A stretch of 64,000 nt of DNA from Paenibacillus sp. 1001270B_150601_E10 (lineage in GTDB: Bacteria; Bacillota; Bacilli; Paenibacillales; Paenibacillaceae), in assembly GCF_015558675.1 (NCBI RefSeq), contig NZ_JADMOL010000009.1, positions 38,895 to 102,894 of the forward strand. Reading direction: 5' to 3'. The translations under genes and the position numbers were made by a program. Shown in pieces: positions 49,489-58,351 of the stretch (the stretch's first letter is position 1; each line of letters opens with the position of its first letter). The notes beneath the pieces are model-generated. The model was given only the letters and a program-made list of their open reading frames with translations, had not been told where the DNA came from and made no database searches.

Positions 49489-51984
49489 GTGCAGGGGTTA
49501 CCGAATCATCACCGGGAAAGCAGGAGCATGAACGGATTAGAAACAGAATGGTCTACGCATCATGCGATGAACCGACCAGCATGGAGAATGGGGTTAGCCG
49601 TGCTGTTAAGCGCAAGCATGCTTTTTACGTTGTTTCCACATCCATCAAATGCAGCAGATACGAAAGAAGCAAAGATTAAGGTAGCGTTAACAGCAACCGC
49701 TACGTCTATCAATAAAGGTTCCAGCAAGGCTGCTTCTGCTGTGAAGCATGAGCAGGTGAATATTTCAGAGGACAAAGGAGGGCCAAGCGGAAAGCCAGAG
49801 GGGTATGACAAGCTTAAGCCTGAACAACAAAAGGCAGTTGATTCCGTCTTGAAGCTGTTCCCTATGCTGGCACAGGCTAAAGTTCAAGATGTCTCTAAAG
49901 GAGATAAGAATTCATATCCTGACCGATACCCGACTAGCTGGCGCATTGATTGGATGCATACTACCGGCAATTCCACTCATAGCTTCAATTCTATCGTGGA
50001 TAGCAAGACCTACGAAGTGATCCAGACGAGTCTTAACTTCTATCCGGAGCTTGTAGAAGAGATCTCCTATTATCCTCCCAAAATTAACGAAGAACAAGCG
50101 CTGAATAAAGCATGGTCGATTCTTGCAGAGGCGATGCCAAGCATGAAAAAAGAGGATATTAGGCATGTGCAGGATCATTCTTATTTGGCTACGCAGCCTC
50201 TTTTTAGCCAAACGATGTATACCTTTATTTTTAAGCTTAAGGTGAATGGTATAGAGTCTGATCAGGATCAGGTTACGGTAAGGATTGATGGCAACGGCCA
50301 GCTTTACGAATATTATAGGGGCGGAGGAACAGGCGATTATCCTTCTGTCGGCAAAATTAAAATCACGCAGGAGCAAGCCCTTAAGCGGTTGACGAGTCAA
50401 CTTAACTTTGAGCCTCAGTATATGCCAGTTCAAGGCGATAGGAATAATACGATTTACAAGCTAGCTTACATACCTGTCAGCGGGTACGCTCCTCTGAATG
50501 CCATAACAGGCGAAGAAGTGATGCAGCCTTGGGGAGGAGTGGACAAAAGGGAGAACATGAAGCCTTTCAGTGCTCCTAAAGGTATCAAGCCATTCCAAGC
50601 ATCAAAGACGCCGATTGGTGATGCAGATGCAGCGCTTGCGGCAATAGAGAGACACTTCAAGGTTCCTTCGGACTACCAGGTAACGAGCAGGTCATTGAAT
50701 CCAGATTGGAACAACCCGGAGCGAGAGGTCTGGGCGCTGAACTGGAGTAAACCCCCAACAACAGGGCCGTGGATGGACAGCTACTCCGCTAGGGTCGATG
50801 CAAAGACAGGACAAATCCTAGAGTTTGGCCAGCAGCGTTATGGGGGCATTCAGACGGATAATGCGAATGGTTCTGTTGATGCAGCAGCTTATAAAAAGGC
50901 TCAGCAAAAAGCGGTCGAGACGGTATACGCTCTACTTCCAGATGCGGAGCACACCGTTCGGCTCATTCAATCTCCAGAGAAAGACAGGAAACCAAGCCAA
51001 GATGGAACCATAACGATTCGCTTCGCCCAGTATGTTAACGAGCATCCTGTCAGTGGTGGAAATGTGTCAGTGGTTGTGAATGAGGAGGGGAGCATTCTTC
51101 AATATTTCTCTAATATTGTACCTGCTGAAAAGCTGGCGAAGCTGCCGCAAAGCCCTTCCATAACTCCTGAACAGGCGAAGCGAGCTTGGCTTGATGGCAT
51201 GAGCTTGGGACTGCAGTACAGGACGGAAGGCGGTTACTTAGCCTATGAAGGCGAGGTTCCGCTTGTGACGTACCTTGTCTATCAGTTTAAGGCAAAGGAT
51301 GACTCGTCGCAGGAATATCTTGTTGATGCCGTAACCGGACAATTATTTTCAGCCTGGGTAAATGATCGTGAAGACAAAGTCGATACAGGTGAAACGCCAA
51401 TAGATATCAAAGGTCATGCTGCTGAGGCAGAGCTGCTTGCTCTTTGGAAGCATGGTGTCATCTCTCAGGATCAGGACAATCGCATTCATCCAGATCAGAA
51501 GCTTACTTACGGGGATTTTTTGCAAATGCTTGCTTATGGCTTCCGTCCAGAACTGGCAAGTTCATCTTCAGTTACAGGAATGAATAGCACACTGCCTTTC
51601 CCTGACATTGAAGAGAGCTCACCTTATTATGCCGTTGTGAAATGGGCCTATGATTCAAAGTGGTTAAATAGCAGCAAAGAAGCTTCGAAACGTCTGAATT
51701 TGGAACGGACGATGACAAGAGAAGAAGCTGCACAGCTGTTGGTGAAGATAGTCCATTACGACAAGCTGGCTGTGTATATGCAGAACGATAAACAGGTGCT
51801 AAGCCTTTCCGATCAAGGACAGATTACAGCTAAGGGAGAAGTGGCGGTTGCGCTGAATCTTGGCTTGATGGAAGCAAAGAACGGCGCCTTTGATCCAAAG
51901 GGAGCTGTGACGAGAGCAGATGCAGCGAAGATTATGATTGCTTTGGCGAAGCTGCAGGGGCGTACCGATCAGAGCATCGGGTAA
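49489..51984 (+). CDS. YcdB/YcdC-PepSY-like surface protein with C-terminal SLH domains
   Basis: An 831-residue exported protein. A long N-terminal leader (about 55 residues; membrane core MGLAVLLSASMLFTLF then cleavage near SNA) is followed by repeated YcdB/YcdC-type domains related to PepSY (pattern ALNKAWSILAEAMP, TVRIDGNGQLYEYYRG, SVVVNEEGSILQYFS, and similar). Residues about 640-831 carry three SLH-like repeats (LALWKHGVISQDQDNRIHP; FPDIEESSPYYAVVKWAYDS; GAVTRADAAKIMIALAKLQG) that bind the pyruvylated secondary wall polymer. GTG start with AAAGGAGG. Probably a cell-surface regulator or inhibitor of a peptidase; function not established. Confidence 0.88.
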   Translation: MQGLPNHHRESRSMNGLETEWSTHHAMNRPAWRMGLAVLLSASMLFTLFPHPSNAADTKEAKIKVALTATATSINKGSSKAASAVKHEQVNISEDKGGPSGKPEGYDKLKPEQQKAVDSVLKLFPMLAQAKVQDVSKGDKNSYPDRYPTSWRIDWMHTTGNSTHSFNSIVDSKTYEVIQTSLNFYPELVEEISYYPPKINEEQALNKAWSILAEAMPSMKKEDIRHVQDHSYLATQPLFSQTMYTFIFKLKVNGIESDQDQVTVRIDGNGQLYEYYRGGGTGDYPSVGKIKITQEQALKRLTSQLNFEPQYMPVQGDRNNTIYKLAYIPVSGYAPLNAITGEEVMQPWGGVDKRENMKPFSAPKGIKPFQASKTPIGDADAALAAIERHFKVPSDYQVTSRSLNPDWNNPEREVWALNWSKPPTTGPWMDSYSARVDAKTGQILEFGQQRYGGIQTDNANGSVDAAAYKKAQQKAVETVYALLPDAEHTVRLIQSPEKDRKPSQDGTITIRFAQYVNEHPVSGGNVSVVVNEEGSILQYFSNIVPAEKLAKLPQSPSITPEQAKRAWLDGMSLGLQYRTEGGYLAYEGEVPLVTYLVYQFKAKDDSSQEYLVDAVTGQLFSAWVNDREDKVDTGETPIDIKGHAAEAELLALWKHGVISQDQDNRIHPDQKLTYGDFLQMLAYGFRPELASSSSVTGMNSTLPFPDIEESSPYYAVVKWAYDSKWLNSSKEASKRLNLERTMTREEAAQLLVKIVHYDKLAVYMQNDKQVLSLSDQGQITAKGEVAVALNLGLMEAKNGAFDPKGAVTRADAAKIMIALAKLQGRTDQSIG

Positions 51985-52131
51985 TCGTCATGTAGGGATG
52001 ATCCTTGTAAAAGGATCCTATTGAGCAGCGTATGCGTTTATTGGTCCTTGTAAACCGATGTTCGCTGGCTGCTATAGAACTATTTATTGAAGTGATAATA
52101 ACGGAATAAAGTCATTATTCGCTTAAAAAAA

Positions 52132-52196
52132 CGCCTGTTCCTCCGGAACGTCTCCTGTCTAACAGGGGGCGTAAAGTAAGAGGGGCAGGCGCTTTT
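52132..52196. terminator. bidirectional terminator before hemQ
   Basis: CGCCTGTTCC (52132-52141) pairs with GGGGCAGGCG (52182-52191, G-U allowed), flanked by A7 and T5. Two smaller hairpins lie within the loop. Confidence 0.82.
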
Positions 52197-52210
52197 TATG
52201 CTTAACCGTA

Positions 52211-52960
52211 TTATTTCATCATTGCAATCAAGCTGTCTTCCGTTTGGCGGTTGCCGACAAAGAATGAGCCGAACTCGCCGAAGCGTGCGCTGACCTCGTC
52301 AAAGCGCATCTCGTAAACGAGCTTCTTGAACTGAAGCGGATCATCGCTAAACAGCGTAACGCCCCATTCCCAATCGTCCAGGCCGACGGAGCCTGTAATA
52401 ATTTGCTTTACCTTGCCGGCATAGTTGCGGCCAATCATGCCATGGCTTCTCATCATGCCGCGGCGCTCTTCCATGGACAGCATATACCAGTTGTCCTGCA
52501 GATCACGCTTCTTGTTCATTGGATAGAAGCAGATATGCTTCATTTTCGGCAGGATTGGCTTCAAGCGCGCTTGAACCTCAGGGTTGTCCATGGGATCTCC
52601 TGTTGCTCCCGGCTTCGCCATGTAATTGCTTAATTCAACGATGCTGACATAGCTGTATGAAGGAATGGTGTATCTAGCAAAGGCGGACTTGTTAAACTCC
52701 GTCTCCAACTCGTTAAGCTCCTCAAGCGTTTCTCTGAGATGGAAGAACACAAGATCAGCCTTTTGACCAACAATGCTGTAGACAACTGAGCTTCCAAGAT
52801 TATCGTTCTCAGTCTTTTTCCACTGCTCCCACAAAGCTTGAAGGTCATCAAGGGCATGCGCCTTTTCTTCGTCATCAGCCTTATTCCAGAGCGACCAATT
52901 GATCGTTCTAAAGTCGTGCAGTGCGTACCAGCCTTCCAGTGTTAATGCCGCTTCATTCAT
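52211..52960 (-). CDS. hemQ: coproheme decarboxylase (HemQ/ChdC)
   Basis: Last enzyme of the coproporphyrin-dependent heme pathway of Gram-positive bacteria: converts coproheme III to heme b using hydrogen peroxide. The 249-residue protein has the chlorite-dismutase-like fold with the proximal heme His in MRSHGMIGR and the catalytic Tyr in [15 protein letters not shown] precedes the ATG. It sits under a promoter whose spacer contains a Fur/PerR-like box. The other heme genes are elsewhere, but ctaA/ctaB in this window use its product. Confidence 0.96.
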   Translation of the reverse strand: MNEAALTLEGWYALHDFRTINWSLWNKADDEEKAHALDDLQALWEQWKKTENDNLGSSVVYSIVGQKADLVFFHLRETLEELNELETEFNKSAFARYTIPSYSYVSIVELSNYMAKPGATGDPMDNPEVQARLKPILPKMKHICFYPMNKKRDLQDNWYMLSMEERRGMMRSHGMIGRNYAGKVKQIITGSVGLDDWEWGVTLFSDDPLQFKKLVYEMRFDEVSARFGEFGSFFVGNRQTEDSLIAMMK

Positions 52961-53013
52961 GGCTTAGCCTCCAATATTGTAAAGGGTTGATTTTAGATGG
53001 GATCTTTCTCCAC

Positions 53014-53043
53014 ATTGTAGCTTATGAGAATGATTATTAGCAA
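53014..53043 (-). promoter_or_regulatory. hemQ promoter
   Basis: On the minus strand TTGCTA (53043-53038), 18 bp, TACAAT (53019-53014), about 55 bp before the ATG. Confidence 0.6.
53025..53039. promoter_or_regulatory. Fur/PerR-like box inside the hemQ promoter
   Basis: TGAGAATGATTATTA matches the 7-1-7 Fur box TGATAATNATTATCA at 12 of 14 positions (11 of 14 for the PerR variant). It lies between the -10 and -35 elements, where a repressor would block polymerase. Confidence 0.55.
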
Positions 53044-53188
53044 CTTTGTGTGAGGAATGTCACGAAATGTTCGTTGATTTTTACAAGTTCTGCTAGTAAA
53101 CTTAGACTAGTTTAATAGGAAAATGTTTGAAGTTATCGTCGGTTTACATTCATGAAGCGAGACTGAATGATATTAGGGGGGAAATGAC

Positions 53189-53485
53189 ATGCAGGGCTTC
53201 GTGATGGTCATTATTCTCATGCTGCTTTTCTTTGTCATGATGTTTGGTATCGGATTTATTTTGAACATGCTGATGAAGACCACTTGGTTCCCGGTCGGGT
53301 TCTATCTCATTATTGTAGTGCCTGCAACGGTAGTCATGCTGTGGAGCAGCGATAAATCATGGGCGGAGAATTTGATGAACTATGGCTTGGTTGATTATTT
53401 AACCGGCTTTGCAGGGCTGATAGGGGCGATGCTTAGCGGCAAGACGATCGGCTTGCTCCGTAAGAGCGGGTACAAGATGTTCTAG
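53189..53485 (+). CDS. YuiB-like membrane protein
   Basis: A 98-residue protein with three membrane helices (about 5-28, 36-52 and 70-88), opening with the pattern LLFFVMMFGIGFILNMLMKTTW shared with B. subtilis YuiB. Function of the family unknown. AGGGGGGAA precedes the ATG. Divergent from hemQ; about 650 bp of non-coding and leader sequence follow before the ABC-F gene. Confidence 0.85.
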   Translation: MQGFVMVIILMLLFFVMMFGIGFILNMLMKTTWFPVGFYLIIVVPATVVMLWSSDKSWAENLMNYGLVDYLTGFAGLIGAMLSGKTIGLLRKSGYKMF

Positions 53486-53690
53486 CGAGATATGTTGAAG
53501 GAAAGAATGATAGCCGTAAATGAAAAGGGCTGAAGAGCCTGAAGAAGCGACGGCTTTCGCCTATGTTTGAGTCTTTCTACTTTTGCCTATATTCAATTAA
53601 GAAGATCAAACAACAGCGATCGTAAGGATCTTCCTCCCTTGCAGCATTAGGGAAAAGCAATCCTCTCAGCTTATATAGAAACTGTCTCAG

Positions 53691-53719
53691 TTGCATTATG
53701 AAGTGCGGGAGCATATACT
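53691..53719 (+). promoter_or_regulatory. promoter of the ABC-F leader
   Basis: TTGCAT (53691-53696), 17 bp, TATACT (53714-53719). This would give a leader of about 400 nt ahead of the ABC-F gene. The stretch 53486-53690 before it shows no gene. Confidence 0.6.
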
Positions 53720-53765
53720 TAAGGTGCAAGATTGAACAACGAAGAAAGGGTAAGGTACTCGGAAC

Positions 53766-53777
53766 ATGAACAATTAA
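53766..53777 (+). CDS. putative three-codon leader ORF (MNN)
   Basis: ATG-AAC-AAT-TAA preceded by AAAGGGTAAGG with 10-base spacing. Best ribosome site in the leader. Mini-ORFs of this kind let ribosome-stalling drugs act on attenuators. Speculative. Confidence 0.3.
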   Translation: MNN

Positions 53778-53991
53778 TCCAACCATTACGAACCATTTTG
53801 AATGCAAGTCGATATCAAAATGAACGTTTTGAGGGGATTAGTCTGTCTATTGCGAGCCTTACGACCGTATGTTAGACTGCCGTACATGATGTACATTGTA
53901 TTCATGTGCCATGCAGGAATAGTGAGCGAATTACGATGGGTGCGTGTGTTATGCTATTGCCACGCCTATTGATGTACGTATGCTGTTTACC

Positions 53992-54108
53992 ATGAAGAAG
54001 CGAATGAAACGGTCATTTGCAGCATGCATGGTGTGCGGATATACGATCATTGTGCTTGCTAATAACAGGTACGGGACTCTTTTATGCGCAGACCACAATC
54101 CTCTCTAG
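53992..54108 (+). CDS. putative 38-codon leader peptide of the ABC-F attenuator
   Basis: A short ORF whose stop codon (TAG 54106-54108) lies in the 5' arm of the terminator that fronts the ABC-F gene. A ribosome at or near its end would cover that arm and stop the hairpin from forming. The peptide is basic then hydrophobic (MKKRMKRSFAAC, then GYTIIVLANN). It lacks a good ribosome site, so its translation is uncertain. Its geometry fits ribosome-mediated attenuation; the 50-codon ORF at 53820-53972 upstream is a competing candidate. Confidence 0.35.
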   Translation: MKKRMKRSFAACMVCGYTIIVLANNRYGTLLCADHNPL

Positions 54109-54132
54109 GAACGTTCCTAGGGAGGTTTTTTT
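54100..54132 (+). terminator. attenuator terminator abutting the ABC-F start codon
   Basis: Arms 54100-54112 and 54113-54125 pair fully (13 bp, the innermost pairs forming the loop), then T7 (54126-54132) and ATG at 54133. The 3' arm contains the ribosome site GGGAGG. Termination here would shut off the gene, so it must be conditional. Confidence 0.85.
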
Positions 54133-55869
54133 ATGACGATATTAATGGAAATGAGACATATTTGCCTTGCTTACGGAGACCGCATCATTCTGGAGAGTCC
54201 GGAACTGTGGAAGATGTATGCGGGAGAATGCATTGGCATCGTCGGCATCAATGGAGCAGGGAAGACCTCGCTGCTTCGTGTGCTGGCAGGAGAGAGCAAG
54301 CCCGACCAAGGCCACATTGAATGGTATGGGAGCACCTCCTACATGACGCAGTGGGATGATCGCAGCGAACCTTCTGCAAACGGCGGCGATCACCTAAGCG
54401 GCGGAGAATGGACAAAGGCGAAGCTTGCTTCGATTGTCGAAGAGCAGGCTGATATATGGCTGTTGGATGAACCGACGAGCCATTTGGACGTAGCCTCAAT
54501 TGAGAAGCTGGAGCAGCAGATCATCAAGCATCCTGGTCTTACGATTATCATTTCCCACGACCGGATGACTCTGAACCGCGTGTGTACAAAAATATGGGAG
54601 ATTGAGAATCAAAGGCTAAAGCAGTATCGTGTGGGGCGACCGGGTGCATACGAGGCGTATCGGGAAGAAAAGGAGCGATTATTCCTTGAGCAGCTCCGCG
54701 CTTATGAGCAGGTAGAGGAGGAGCGCAAGCGGCTTCAGCAGGCGCTTAGCGATAAGCGCGAGCATGCGAAGTCGGTCGGCAAGGCGCCGAAGCCATCGCG
54801 AATGACAAGCAAGGAGATCCGTTCGGCGAAGCCGCATTTCAGCCGCAAGCAAGGCAAGGTGGATAAGGTGGCGAAGTCGATTGAATCGCGGATTGCGAAG
54901 CTGCCTTCATTGGACCGGCCCTATGAGAGGCCGGAGCTTCACTTTGATCTAAACAATCATGAGCCGATTCACAGCAAGATTATTATTGAAGCAGATCAAG
55001 TAAGCGTAATGATTGGGGACGGTCCATGCTTGATGCCTTCCTTCTCTATGAGGATCAGACCTGGCATGCGTCTAGCCGTTACCGGCGAGAACGGGGCGGG
55101 CAAGACAACCTTCATTCAGCTGCTGAAGCGGGCCTATGAGCAGGTTCGTGCGGATGGAAGCACAAAGTGTGAAGCCGCTCAGGCGGCTCCACAAGGGATC
55201 ATCGCCGCTGGCTTGATCCAGTATGCGCCGAAGGCGCGCATCGGCTATTTTGACCAGAATCTGCTCGGACTAGATAGCAACAAGAGTGCGCTTCATAATG
55301 TAATGGCAACAAGCCGTTATCCAGAGCATGTAATTCGTACGGCTTTTGCTAGGCTCGACTTGTCAGGTGACCGTGCGCTGCTTCCTGTATCTCAAATGAG
55401 TGGAGGAGAGCGGGTTAAGGTGCTCCTCGTGAAGCTGTTTATGAGCGAGTGCAATTTGCTGATTCTTGATGAGCCAACGAACTACTTGGACATGGAAGCC
55501 TGCTCACAGCTTGAGCAACTGTTAAAGCAATATCCGGGCACACTGATCTTCGTATCCCATGACCGTGCCTTCTGTTCAGCGGTTGCGACGCATCGGCTCC
55601 ATGTTAACGGCGAGACTCCGAAGCTTGCAATCTGGGAAGATGCTGCATCTGGAAGCAAGCAGAAAGGCAAAGCGGATGGTTCAGCTGAAAGCCAGGCTTC
55701 AAGCTCAGAGGGGCAGCCAGCCTTAACTGAGGAGGATAAGCTTCGTTTTCAGCTTGACTGGTCACAGTTATTATCTGAAATGTCGCTTCCGAGAAAGGAA
55801 GAGGAGCAGCAGGCATTGGAGGAGAGATTCAAAAAGCTTCTGGCCTTCAAGAAAGCACACGGCCTATGA
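54133..55869 (+). CDS. ABC-F ATPase, probable antibiotic-resistance ribosome protection (Vga/VmlR/Msr type)
   Basis: A 578-residue soluble protein with two ATP-binding domains and no membrane part. Domain 1: Walker A GINGAGKTS, signature LSGGEW, Walker B IWLLDEPTSHLD. Domain 2: GENGAGKTT, MSGGER, LLILDEPTNYLD. The interdomain linker (about residues 175-270) is long, basic and helical, the part that reaches the ribosomal peptidyl-transferase centre. A charged C-terminal tail follows. ARE-type ABC-F proteins rescue ribosomes from lincosamides, streptogramins A, pleuromutilins or macrolides. The attenuator in front supports drug-inducible control. Which drug is not predictable here. Confidence 0.88.
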   Translation: MTILMEMRHICLAYGDRIILESPELWKMYAGECIGIVGINGAGKTSLLRVLAGESKPDQGHIEWYGSTSYMTQWDDRSEPSANGGDHLSGGEWTKAKLASIVEEQADIWLLDEPTSHLDVASIEKLEQQIIKHPGLTIIISHDRMTLNRVCTKIWEIENQRLKQYRVGRPGAYEAYREEKERLFLEQLRAYEQVEEERKRLQQALSDKREHAKSVGKAPKPSRMTSKEIRSAKPHFSRKQGKVDKVAKSIESRIAKLPSLDRPYERPELHFDLNNHEPIHSKIIIEADQVSVMIGDGPCLMPSFSMRIRPGMRLAVTGENGAGKTTFIQLLKRAYEQVRADGSTKCEAAQAAPQGIIAAGLIQYAPKARIGYFDQNLLGLDSNKSALHNVMATSRYPEHVIRTAFARLDLSGDRALLPVSQMSGGERVKVLLVKLFMSECNLLILDEPTNYLDMEACSQLEQLLKQYPGTLIFVSHDRAFCSAVATHRLHVNGETPKLAIWEDAASGSKQKGKADGSAESQASSSEGQPALTEEDKLRFQLDWSQLLSEMSLPRKEEEQQALEERFKKLLAFKKAHGL

Positions 55870-55944
55870 TCATTGTGAGCAAACCCTGCTTTCGCTATGA
55901 TACAGATATAGGCAAATGCCAATATCGTTTAAAGGTGGGGTACC

Positions 55945-56478
55945 ATGTTTATTATTCAAGGCAGTGCGCGTGATAACGGCAATACCGAGCAGTTGACGTC
56001 AGTACTTACTGAAGGGATTCAGACGGAAACGGTGCTTTTGCGGGAAAAGACGATTCGCCAGATCGTAGATGGCCGGCATGAAGAGGGCGGCTTTATTCCA
56101 GTAGAGGACGATATGAATTCAGTCGTGGAGGCGATGCTGAAGCACGACACGCTCGTATTCGCAACTCCCCTTTATTGGTACGGGATGTCCGGACACATGA
56201 AGACATTTATTGATCGTTGGTCTCAGTGCATTCGCGACGAATCTCTACAATTCAAAGAACGCATGCAGGGGAAAAAGGTATACATCGTCATCGTTGGCGG
56301 TCCAAATGCGAAAATAACAGGACTGCCGCTCGTTCAGCAGTTCCAGCATGTTTGCTCCTTCATGGGCATGAGCCTGGAGGGATGGATCATTGGCCGAGGC
56401 GTCAAGCCAGGTGAAGTTCTTCTCGATAAGGAAACGATGGCTCAGGTAGCTGCTTTAAATGCGCAATGGAAAGCTTAG
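55945..56478 (+). CDS. NADPH-dependent FMN reductase / flavodoxin-like oxidoreductase
   Basis: A 177-residue flavodoxin-fold enzyme. The FMN phosphate loop is GSARDNGNTEQL near the N-terminus, and the isoalloxazine loop is PLYWYGMSGHMKTFIDRW, typical of the NADPH-dependent FMN reductase family (YwqN-like). It reduces flavins, quinones or azo compounds with NAD(P)H; the true substrate is unknown. GGTGGGG precedes the ATG. It follows the ABC-F gene by 75 bp without a clear terminator between, so partial read-through is possible. Confidence 0.9.
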   Translation: MFIIQGSARDNGNTEQLTSVLTEGIQTETVLLREKTIRQIVDGRHEEGGFIPVEDDMNSVVEAMLKHDTLVFATPLYWYGMSGHMKTFIDRWSQCIRDESLQFKERMQGKKVYIVIVGGPNAKITGLPLVQQFQHVCSFMGMSLEGWIIGRGVKPGEVLLDKETMAQVAALNAQWKA

Positions 56479-56667
56479 AGAGAAGCGAACGCATGCTGAA
56501 AGAGCATGAATCGTATCAAACCAACTATATAAGCTGAGCTAAAGATAGATTGAAGAAAAAGAAGAGGCCAGAAGGGTTCTAAGAAGAGATTGCGTTCGCC
56601 TATATTTAACCTTTTAGACCACTATCTCTGAATAGCGGAACACGTCCAAACAAGACTCGACAAGGTT

Positions 56668-56720
56668 AGAGCAGATTCGTTCATTACCACCATTTAATTC
56701 GAACGAATCTGCTCTATTTA
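56668..56720 (+). terminator. terminator before dnaB
   Basis: Perfect 15-bp arms 56668-56682 and 56701-56715, then ATTTATG (weak T-tract). Confidence 0.72.
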
Positions 56721-56773
56721 TGTTACAATAGGTAAACCATTGAGATCATAAGGAAAGGGAGCCCATACAACCT

Positions 56774-58318
56774 ATGCGAATGTCCAATTTACTCCATTTT
56801 ACGGAGCACCACCATTATGTCGTTTATCGTGAGTTTGGATTAAGTGAGTTAGACCAAAAAATGCTGACACACGTATATCAGCCTATGGTGGGTGCATTTG
56901 CAATCGGCTTGTATCAGCTTCTCTATCAACATATCGCAGCAGACCAGATCGGATACTCCGCGATGGATGCCCAGCGCAAGCTCTTTCTTCTTCTAGGGAT
57001 GGAGCTTAGTGAGCATGGGCGGGGAAAGTTCATCGAAGAGACATCGAAGCTGGAAGCCGTAGGACTACTTCAGACCTCGCGCATCATGCTGCCTGACGCT
57101 GAGGACTATGTATTTGAATATGAGCTCCAAACTCCGCTTTCGCCAAGGGAATTTTTCGATACCCAGCACCTTACGCTGCTGTTGAGAGATAAGGTAGGCA
57201 AGTACACGGTGCTTTCGCTCAGAGAGCAGTTCAATACGAAGGAGCCCGTTGTCTTTACAGGCAGTGATATCCATCGAGAGAACATCTCGATTCCGTTTTA
57301 TGAGATTTTTAGGTTGAACACACAAGTGGTGGATTATGAGCTGGAGCAAGCGCTGCATGAGGTTACGCCATATCGAAGCGGCAGCAGCGTAGAGAATGCC
57401 AATCAAGGCGATGCTCCCATCCTCAACTATTCGGATATCATTATGCGATTCCCGAAGTATTCCTACAATCGCCCCTATGTGGAGAAACTGCGCTATGACC
57501 GCGAGGGCATGGGAATCATTAATTATATTGTTCGCAAGTTCGAACTTACCCCTCAGGAGACGTGCCGGCTGCTGGATGAAGACGGTGTGTTTAATGTAGA
57601 TGGAAAAATACTGCTGGACGAGCTTCAGCATCGCGCACATCTGCACTTTAGACAGAACAAGCGCAGGGATGAGTGGCGAGAGCGCGAGCAGGTGCGCATC
57701 GAGAAAGATTTGGATCAGACTCCGGCTTCACCTGTAAGCGAGCAGGAGATTGCCGTTCAGATGGAATATTATTTGGAGGTTCCGAAGCAATTCGGCGGAC
57801 AGTGCGATGTGCATCAATACAATATGATGCTCCGCAATACGCCTTATACAAGACTGTTGGAGAAGTTCTTCCCAGGCACGGTTCCAGACTTTATTCTAGA
57901 TATCTTCGCGAAGCTTGACCTGAATTATAAATTGTCGGATGAAGTCATCAATGTCCTTATTCATTACTTAATGGCCATGCTTGCAAAAGACGGCAACCAG
58001 CGCTTGAATCGCAACTTTATCGAATCCATCGTATCGAATATGCTGCTTAAGCAGGTCAAAACATACGAGGATGCGGTTCAATACATTCGTACGCAGCATG
58101 CAGGCGCAAATGAGCTGGCGCAAGCAGGAACACAGGCAACAGCTGTTACGCCTCGGGGAAGAAAGACGTCAGGGAACCGCTACAATAAACAGCAGAAGCC
58201 GGTAATTCCGATCGTTCAATCCACTGCAGGCTCAGGCGGAACGGTGTCGCAAGAAGAGCTTGAGCGGGCGAGAGAGCTTGCAAGACGTCTGGATGCCAAT
58301 CGGAGAACAAGCCGTTAA
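56774..58318 (+). CDS. dnaB: replication initiation and membrane attachment protein DnaB (Bacillus type)
   Basis: Helicase co-loader that with DnaD and DnaI places the replicative helicase (DnaC in Firmicutes) on DnaA-opened origin DNA. The 514-residue protein has an N-terminal DnaD-like winged-helix region (residues 10-230), a DnaB_2/DnaD domain (about 330-440; VPDFILDIFAKLDLNYKLSDE) and a disordered basic C-terminus. Starts at ATG 56774 or 56780 after GGAAAGGGAG. It is followed 33 bp later by dnaI, the usual Bacillales pair. Confidence 0.94.
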   Translation: MRMSNLLHFTEHHHYVVYREFGLSELDQKMLTHVYQPMVGAFAIGLYQLLYQHIAADQIGYSAMDAQRKLFLLLGMELSEHGRGKFIEETSKLEAVGLLQTSRIMLPDAEDYVFEYELQTPLSPREFFDTQHLTLLLRDKVGKYTVLSLREQFNTKEPVVFTGSDIHRENISIPFYEIFRLNTQVVDYELEQALHEVTPYRSGSSVENANQGDAPILNYSDIIMRFPKYSYNRPYVEKLRYDREGMGIINYIVRKFELTPQETCRLLDEDGVFNVDGKILLDELQHRAHLHFRQNKRRDEWREREQVRIEKDLDQTPASPVSEQEIAVQMEYYLEVPKQFGGQCDVHQYNMMLRNTPYTRLLEKFFPGTVPDFILDIFAKLDLNYKLSDEVINVLIHYLMAMLAKDGNQRLNRNFIESIVSNMLLKQVKTYEDAVQYIRTQHAGANELAQAGTQATAVTPRGRKTSGNRYNKQQKPVIPIVQSTAGSGGTVSQEELERARELARRLDANRRTSR

Positions 58319-58351
58319 TGCGCGATTATTACATGTGAAGGAGGGAGAGGG

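Noticed and set aside
53577..53807. 76-aa minus-strand ORF before the ABC-F gene
   Set aside because: No ribosome site and composition unlike a protein; the strand carries the leader promoter in the other direction.
53820..53972. 50-aa ORF in the ABC-F leader
   Set aside because: Open and Arg/Leu/Cys-rich but without a ribosome site; kept only as an alternative leader candidate.
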